A stretch of DNA of 64,000 nucleotides, from the NCBI GenBank assembly GCA_947652115.1, contig OX393561.1, forward strand, positions 42,052,426 to 42,116,425. The letters are read 5' to 3'. The notes under the pieces are model-generated. The model ran no database searches and was not told the origin of the DNA. It saw only the letters and a list, made by a program, of their open reading frames with translations. Within the stretch, counting starts at the first letter, position 1, and each line of letters opens with the position of its first letter. Of the stretch, positions 45,607-64,000 are shown in pieces. The stretch is from Blastomussa wellsi. Its lineage: Eukaryota; Cnidaria; Anthozoa; Scleractinia; Plerogyridae. The position numbers and the translations under genes were made by a program.

Positions 45607-48600
45607 CATGCTGGGCACCTTTAAGTTGCAATGACATCTGCAAATGGTTAGATGTTCTAGTCTTCTCGGATAAGGACAATAAACTGTAGGCCCTGTCACC
45701 AGTATCTTCAACATTACGGTCAGCTGAGCACATTAAAGACCCACACACTTATCATAAAGAGAAGGACATGCAGTTCCCGGTGTTGTGGTTTGGTCTGTTG
45801 TGATGTGAAGGTTGGGGTAGGAAAATGCTCCGTATATTAGCAGTATTGCTAGAGCTAAGAGGCCTAACAAGCCTCATCAACCCAAGGGTAAATAAAGGTA
45901 CGATTAGCTTATAACTTAATGATGGTAACTGGACAGAGTGGAGTTGATTCAGGATGGAATCACACAACTATTTTTTTTATCCAGCCAAGAGTTCAAAAGT
46001 TGAGTTAAGAAGTCTCAGTCTGTGGGGAAGGATTTTTACAGTCGTTTATTGCATGTCTGTTCAACAAAACAGTACAGAGATAGCAAGAAAGATCAAGAGA
46101 GAACCCTTAAATTGGACACCCATGTAATCCTGCTATAACAACATGTAACTGACAAATAGACGAATCAAATCAAGAATTTGAAAATTGTTATTAGCTATAA
46201 TCATTGAACAAGTAACATACAATTTCTTTCATCAAATGAGAGGAACTTATTGCATAGATGCAACTCCTCTTTCCAGTCAGGCTGTGGCATGAATTCCATG
46301 ATCCACTGCCTGTGGTGCCAGACACTATACGATTTGGGGTTCACTTGCAGACAGTTCTTTAGAAATGATAGCTCCTTCTGGCAAAGGTCTTGCAGTGCAT
46401 CTGGTGGACTTCAAATATAGCAAAACGTGGATGAGCAACATATCAATTAAGATATTTATAAATTATTTCTACACAGTCAAGTCACACTGACAATACTTTA
46501 ATTATGTTCAATGATCTCTTAACAATTTTCAGTTTTTCTTTAGTTATAACTGCATCAAAAAAGCTTGGATATACTTTCAGTACAAAAACCAGCAATAAGA
46601 AAATGCAACATTTCATTTTTTTATCGTTGATATTTGCACTGAAAATATATCTTAGTCAAATATAACATTTTAGGATAAGTTGAATAGAAATACATCAAGA
46701 AATGTGCATTGTTAGCACTGACTTGCCTATTAATAAACTGACACATACTTCTCACTTTTCATGTGAAGGAAAATCTCCCTTCTGAAGTTCCACAGAGTAG
46801 AAAAATCTGGGTTAGCTGCAAGAACTTGTTCCGTCAAAGAAAGTGATTCCTTGTCTGTTTCTCCATTCCTTCTCTAAAAATAATCAGACCACAAATTATT
46901 ATTCTGATTCAGTAAGGGCACATTTCTCTCCCAAATTTAATTGCCGAGAAGTGGTTCACCTTATGCAAATAGCCCACAGCCCAATCGACATTAATTGCCT
47001 GCAAAAATTTACTCTACATGGTCCCTCTTCAACTCTTCATAGTTTTAATAGGATTCTCACTAATTTTTGACTTTGACACTTCAAGGCTAGATCAAATACC
47101 ATAAGTCATATTAGAATAAAAGGTTTACAACAAGACAAGGAAAGAGAATTGTACATTGTTTCTTTAACTTTAATCTTTAACAATTAGAAATGAGCTCAAA
47201 ATTCTTATGAGGTGATAGCTCATGATGAGGCCAAATAAACTATATCACCCCATAGAAGTCAAAACCGAATAATCGACTATTTTTTTTTTTGTAAGAATTC
47301 TAACTCATTTTCCTTAGAATAATGAATTCCAGTTATTCCCCTACATGATTATGAACTAGAGTTAAACTTCACGTATTAGTAAAATCGCATGCAGAATGAT
47401 TTGTGATGTAAAGCTTGCAGCTATGTACATGCCCATGAATTCCACCAAAAATTTTGACATTTTAAACTTGTGAGACAATGACTACTTGTAGCCTCCTCGG
47501 AAATTGAATTATCCAGTAATGTTTCCAAATATCACCCAAAACTTGTACAAGCGAGAAAAAGTCACCAGTCTGTAGATGACAATCAACCACTGCACACAAA
47601 TGGCTGTTAGCATATAGTCGTTTAGTTGATCAGTAAGCCTTGTGCAAAGCAGCGCAAACTGCCAGAGCTTATCCCGGTTTCTGTAGCATTAAGCGGCAAG
47701 GAATATTTCTACTCCTCCCTGGAGGGGATCTGCTAATCTATCACAGTTACCCCTCAGCATTATTTCACCAGTACCCATTTTTACACCTGGCTGGAGGGAG
47801 GCACTGTGAGAGTAAAGTGTCTTGCCCAAGAACACAACACAGTGCCCCGGCCAGGCCTCGAACTCGGACTGTCCGATCCGGAGTCCAGCCCATTAACCAT
47901 TAGTCCACCATGCCTCCCACATTTGCATTAGTATACTAGAAAGACTTATTGGCCTGCCCTAGCTATCCTGCTTTTGCCATCAGCTCTCCCAAAAGAAACA
48001 TGGAAGAGCAGAGAGCAAATTACAGGGGTTTTTTATTGTTGAGAGTGTTAAATAGTCAACCAGTCAGAGTACATGGCGACTCTGTCTCGGGTTCCAATTA
48101 AAGGGAAAGTTTAACTCTTATTAACTCTTCTATTGACTAGACCCAATTGTTCCTTTTTTGACCATCCTATGCTAAGCTTCACCTATGCACAAACTCATTA
48201 TTACAGCTTAAAAATTAATCGGTCATACAAACTACATATGGCAGGTAGCTCTGAGAAGCTTACATCACTACTGTAAACGTCCATGTATAAGCCGCACTTT
48301 TTTTCACAAAATTGAAGCCAAAAATCAAGGGTGCGGCTTATCCACGGATACATCTGTGTTTGGAGTTCTCAAAAACCTATTTTTTGTAATTAATATTCAT
48401 AAAACTTCTTAAGATGTCAAGAAATAAACATAAAAGAAACTGAGAACGTGTTGCTGTTGTTCATTGACTTTTTCATGAGTGGTGGCTCCTTGAAGGAGCC
48501 GTTTGTGTCTTCGAGTGTTTGTCCGCAAATCTTGCTCTCCAAGAGTTCTTTGAAGCGATTAATTTTCAATTTACTCAAACAACTAAACACCAACCTACAA

Positions 48601-50534
48601 GGAATCTCCATTGCTCCACACAGCTGTTTGCAGTGACGTCTAAGGCCTGTTTCTTCCACACAATATCTTTCCGCCTAGTGCAATAAAATACTACAAAATT
48701 TGCGAATACTTACGAGGTAAATGGTTGATTGTTTCATTGTTTTTGACCATCTTCACGGCAAGAATTTGTTGACTGCATTATCAAGTTCTTGTTCGGCATG
48801 AAGTTTTTGGCCTATTGCGGGTTTCCAAACTATAGACGTGTTATCCCCGAACAGCTGAGTTGAACGTAAATTTCTGGCCCAGACTCCTCCCCACATTTAA
48901 AGCTTGGCTACTAAGCAGTCGTTCATTTTGTTTCAATGGCGAAGGAATGTCAACTTTATGGCATGTTTCGAACTGATAATCTTGAATAATCTGATCAAAA
49001 GAGCATTTTAAGTTAAAGATGTCGTAAATTCAAACCAAAAAGAAGGTATGACAAATGAAATTTCACTTTTTTTAGACTTGATAAAATGTGAAAGATGGCA
49101 ACAACTTCTATGTCGTTGTTTTGAAACCTTCGATTGTTTGTCCTTGTTTGCTTATAGCAATACAACTCTGTTGGAACTTCAAGCTTTATTGTTTTTATTT
49201 TTGTCCAAAATCAGCGCTTCCAAATTGGGGGTGCGGCTTATCTATGGATGCGGCTTATACACGGATGTTTACGGTATCTGATTTACAAAATATTATTGTA
49301 AGCTTAAAAGGGAACCTTGGCTCTTGAAACGAGTTGCCATTAAGCTGTCTATCTGTTGTAGGAAATGCTATTCTTGTCCCAAGTGACCAGACAGCACTTA
49401 ATTTTAGCCCTGTTGTCATTATTGCTGGCTATACTTTTTCATTTCAAATTTTGCCCTATGAGGGAGATACAACATTTCATATTCATAAAATGAGAAGACT
49501 ATCGCCTTTAAATTCCTGAGTGCTGCCATTTTGGACTTTTGTGATGTCAGTGCGTTATCCTATTGTTTCATACAAAAGAACCTCTCATTAATAACAATTG
49601 GGGCAATGCAATGAAGTCATAAAATCAAACATGAAAAGTTATGTCTTCCTTGTCCGATGAAATTTGTAATTTAGACACTATTTTCCCTTCAGAGATGCAG
49701 CTTTCAAAGTTTGCTTCTCCAGGGCAGAACTTTATGCTCATCTTAGTTTACTTTTCAGACTGATTTAGTTACTAGACTCTTTACCTATTGGGCAAGACAG
49801 CATGAAATTGGCCATCAGGAGGAAATGCTATACTTGTCCCAGATGTCCAGATAACACTTATTTATTTTAGCCCTATTGTCATTATTGCTGGCTATACCTT
49901 TTCATAAATGCGGCTGGTAGTTTCTTTATAAATTTTCAGTTTTTTCTCCCTTTCTTTTCTTTTCGCCTCAGCTTGCTCAGCTGTTGTGCGTACTTTGATC
50001 CTCCCATGCTGAGAAAGAGACAAAATAACCTCATTCATATTACTTGACGGTATATTTTACTACCAAAATGCATAGCGTGTAGTTTTAGCAAATCTCTAAC
50101 TCCCCCTCCCCTACAGAAGGGATTGAAAATGCTTGGGAATGGGGGAGGGTCTCAAAATCCAACAAATTTAAAGAAATGTATGAAGCTTAAATGGAATTTG
50201 CAAAGTGGTGTATGACAGAGAGAGAGAGAGAGATTAGGGGCGGGGGGGGGGGGGTGGGGGGTTGTAGGAAAAATTCCTTCTGCAGGCAATGGATGTTTTA
50301 TGGAAATTCACAATCTTGCAAAATCAACTGTTAACAAGAAATATTCAGATGTGTTTTCAGAGGTGGCATATATATGGGCTGTGAGATGACAGCTGATGAG
50401 AGATGAGATGAGAACCTCCATGCAACCAGAGATTGAAATTATCGCATATTAAACTGCTAACTAATGGCTAGATGTCGTTGTATATATTCAATGAAAGAAG
50501 GAAACAGTATGCATGCTTACGAAAGGCTTACCAT
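39380..50534 (-). CDS. RABGGTA: Rab geranylgeranyltransferase subunit alpha
   Basis: Catalyses, as the alpha subunit with RABGGTB and the escort protein REP, transfer of geranylgeranyl groups to Rab C-termini in the cytosol. Coding exons from the start: 50534-50532 (ATG only), 50008-49898, 46873-46749, 46408-46221, 45349-45149, 44392-44309, 44212-44124, 43341 to about 43233, 42253-42197, 42018-41973, 41190-41102, 40590-40462, 40298-40249, 40120-40085, 39985-39781, 39537-39380. Exon 2 begins [20 protein letters not shown], as in animal RABGGTA. Prenyltransferase-alpha repeats are clear: [58 protein letters not shown]. An Ig-like region follows, then leucine-rich repeats ([40 protein letters not shown]) to TAA at 39380. 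Phases agree everywhere except between the exons at 43.2 and 42.25 kb, where an Ig-like piece is unresolved. Confidence 0.92.
39620..39722. repeat. Short minisatellite, about 42-bp units
   Basis: Three imperfect units of the type GGGGAGAGGGGAGGGCATCA followed by TGAGTTAACTC, in the last intron of RABGGTA. Confidence 0.75.
41350..41546. repeat. Perfect 99-bp tandem duplication
   Basis: The block beginning GGAAAGACTTCTCAGAATTG recurs 99 bp later with no difference that I can see. It lies in the RABGGTA intron between exons 42018-41973... side at 41190 and 40590; more exactly, just upstream (minus strand) of exon 41190-41102. The embedded open frame is a by-product of the 33-codon period. Confidence 0.85.
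42385..42797 (-). mobile_element. 5'-truncated Penelope-like retroelement with GIY-YIG endonuclease end
   Basis: On the minus strand an 88-residue frame starts at the endonuclease motif, [19 protein letters not shown], and runs to NERFSFN-stop. Penelope-like elements encode a reverse transcriptase followed by exactly this type of GIY-YIG domain; here the RT part is gone, as expected for 5' truncation. The 3' flank (42385-42500) is the same sequence found at 0.8, 7.5 and 16.9 kb. The ribozyme-like motif has lost its 5' half: TATATA joins directly to AGGGCTAACG. It lies in the RABGGTA intron between exons 43341 and 42253. Confidence 0.82.
42797..43075. mobile_element. Inverted-repeat element abutting the Penelope-like remnant
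   Basis: CAATTAGACTAC near 42798 is mirrored by GTAGTCTAATTG near 42860, and TTAGTAGAAACT near 42888 by AGTTTCTACTAA near 43067. Possibly two nested elements. Related sequence (CAATTAGATTATGAGC) occurs at 62210. Confidence 0.4.
45493..45905 (+). mobile_element. tRNA-derived SINE, family A, copy 1
   Basis: The head GACCAGTTAGCTCAGTTGGT and B-box CCGGTTCGATTCCC look like RNA polymerase III promoter elements. The body contains TTGCAATGACATCTGCAAAT and TCTTCTCGGATAAGGAC, shared with 61195-61480. The head does not fold into a full tRNA. It lies in a RABGGTA intron. Confidence 0.75.
47635..47925 (-). mobile_element. SINE family B, copy in RABGGTA intron
   Basis: Reverse orientation relative to 28630-28925. 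It includes CCGGTTTCTGTAGCATTAAG, GGCACTGTGAGAGTAAAGTG, AAGAACACAACACAGTG and the inverted head ending GGAGTCCAGCCCATTAACCA. Confidence 0.75.
48273..49279. mobile_element. 1-kb terminal-inverted-repeat element
   Basis: Left end CTGTAAACGTCCATGTATAA then GCCGCAC; right end reverse complemented ACCGTAAACATCCGTGTATA then AGCCGCA. Subterminal GGGTGCGGCTTATC motifs occur at both ends. The interior has no transposase that I can recognise, so it is probably non-autonomous. It lies in RABGGTA intron 2. Confidence 0.7.
49357..49908. repeat. Direct repeat pair overlapping the RABGGTA exon 2 donor
   Basis: Two copies of about 85 bp (49357-49443 and 49820-49908) share GGAAATGCTATnCTTGTCCC and TGTCATTATTGCTGGCTATA. 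The right copy includes the last bases of RABGGTA exon 2 and its GTATAG donor; the left copy reproduces the donor-like AAAGTATAG inside the intron. Confidence 0.7.
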
Positions 50535-54017
<3,483 letters not shown>

Positions 54018-54128
54018 TTTTAAAGATATCATTTTAAAGCTGACTACATGGGAAATCACCCTTGCTGGACTACAAACTTATTCTTAGCATCAACCAGTGC
54101 ACAATGTAACATGGTTTAGATAGTTGTA

Positions 54129-54144
54129 AATAAATGACAATAAA
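54129..54144 (+). terminator. Polyadenylation signals of SLC66A2
   Basis: Two AATAAA hexamers at 54129-54134 and 54139-54144, about 115 bp after the stop codon, with no further exon before the next gene. Confidence 0.65.
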
Positions 54145-54599
54145 TAATGTCCAGATTCAAATATTATTGCAGTAGTATTAAATACTCCCCAATGAAATGA
54201 TTGCATTTCGTAGAAAGTTTGTAAAATTTCATTATACAATTGCGACCCCATCGCTCCTTTGTCCACCCCTCTTGGTGCTCCCTGTTGGGAAACAACAGGA
54301 AACGAAGTAAACTCCTTTCCAGGCCCACTTCACTCCGTAACATGAACTGTTAGAGGTCTGGGCACAAATGATCACTCTGCGATCGAGCAGCGCTGCGAGC
54401 GAGGGGCCAGGGTTGCAGTGGTTGTTTTTGAAGAGAAAATTGCGCCTATTTGGTATAAAACTGGACCTGGACGCTTAAAACGCGAACAAGAAACGCAAGA
54501 AGAATGAATTAAAGTACAATGGAGCTTCACCGAAAAACGCAAAGCTCTGTTTCTTTCGCGATTTCCACGGAATCAAGAGCATGTTTTCGCGGGTAATTT

Positions 54600-54685
54600 T
54601 TGCACGGACTACGCGTGCGCTTTGGCGGCTAAACAAACTATCGACCAATCAGAGAGCAGTATTTAGGACAAACGAGGGTTCAGAG
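54600..54685 (+). promoter_or_regulatory. KARS1 proximal promoter with CCAAT box
   Basis: GACCAATCAGAG at about 54642-54653 is a good CCAAT element roughly 40 bp before the start codon. No TATA box, which fits a housekeeping gene. The transcription start is not visible. Confidence 0.45.
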
Positions 54686-63494
<8,809 letters not shown>

Positions 63495-64000
63495 GTATGT
63501 CTCATGGTCCTGTCTTTCTTAATTGAAAATTTCTGTTTGTGCCAGTTTGTGTACCAGAAGTGGGAGCTGTGGTGTGCTAGCCAGAGTTGTCATGGCGATC
63601 ATATTTTTTTAAGTTTAGAAAAGTCAGAGATTTTGTGTCTTGTAACAAAGAAGAAATTTAAAATTTTGTCACAGACACAAAAAGTCAGGGAATCTTAAGA
63701 TTGCTGCACGTTTTGGAATAAAATGCTTTACTGATAGCAGCCATCTGATCTTACTGAGTAGTAGAGTGTCTCTGTCAAGGAACTATTGGCTGATAGTTGT
63801 CCTGCAGAAATTTGATGTCCTGAGAAGTGAAGCTTTGAGTACTAATAAATTATGCTTGTTTTAAGAGCATCAAATTTCCAAGGGGCATCTATCAGGCAGA
63901 CAGTTCCAAGACAAGAACACTCTTACTACTGTCTTTATTATTCACCACTAATTATTCTTCTGCATGTACTTTCAAAACAAGCATCTTGAATTATTTTGAA
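63495..64000. other. KARS1 intron 12, running off the window
   Basis: Begins GTATGTC after the exon ending LLDK. Contains AGTCAGGGAATCTTAAGATT-type repeat sequence, also seen near 9470-9780. No further KARS1 exon before the window edge. Confidence 0.6.

Overview
This is animal nuclear DNA, most likely from an anthozoan cnidarian such as a stony coral or sea anemone. The animal assignment is firm: intron-rich genes with GT-AG splicing, clear orthologues of animal proteins, and no operons or ribosome-binding sites. The narrower taxon is inferred from an AT-rich background, compact genes, an orphan rhodopsin-like receptor cluster and abundant Penelope-like, SINE and fold-back elements. Exon limits were read by hand from splice sites and checked for codon phase from exon to exon. 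They are predictions. Layout: (1) 68-27656, plus strand: the 3' part of a large piRNA-pathway-type gene of TDRD12/Yb character. It encodes the tail of a DEAD-box helicase core, a CCCH zinc finger, two extended Tudor domains, a block of armadillo (ARM) repeats and a C-terminal CS/p23-like domain. I trace 31 exons (3438 nt, 1145 codons plus stop) that stay in phase throughout. (2) 29305-34589, minus strand: two intact paralogous class A GPCR genes, each with one coding exon. A third, unrelated GPCR relic lies inside an intron of the Tudor gene at 17.5-18.1 kb. (3) 39380-50534, minus strand: RABGGTA, the alpha subunit of Rab geranylgeranyltransferase, apparently complete in about 16 coding exons with one unresolved junction. 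(4) 51000-54017, plus strand: SLC66A2 (PQLC1), complete in four coding exons and divergent from RABGGTA across about 465 bp. (5) 54686 to the right edge, plus strand: KARS1, cytoplasmic-type lysyl-tRNA synthetase. Its first 12 coding exons (431 codons) are present and the rest, including motif 3, lies outside. The genes are not a functional pathway: a germline small-RNA factor, chemosensory-type receptors, a prenylation enzyme, a lysosomal-type transporter and a translation enzyme simply sit next to each other. Introns and spacers are crowded with repeats: Penelope-like 3' ends carrying a hammerhead-ribozyme-like motif (one pair in a head-to-head palindrome), at least two tRNA-headed SINE families, about ten fold-back/MITE-like elements, a three-copy fold-back family, a 760-bp purine tract and a 460-bp pyrimidine tract in two introns of one gene, and several tandem repeats. 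The most notable observations are the helicase-Tudor-ARM-CS architecture, the complementary low-complexity introns around the ARM exons, the ribozyme-like Penelope palindrome, and the GPCR relic cut off by a fold-back repeat.
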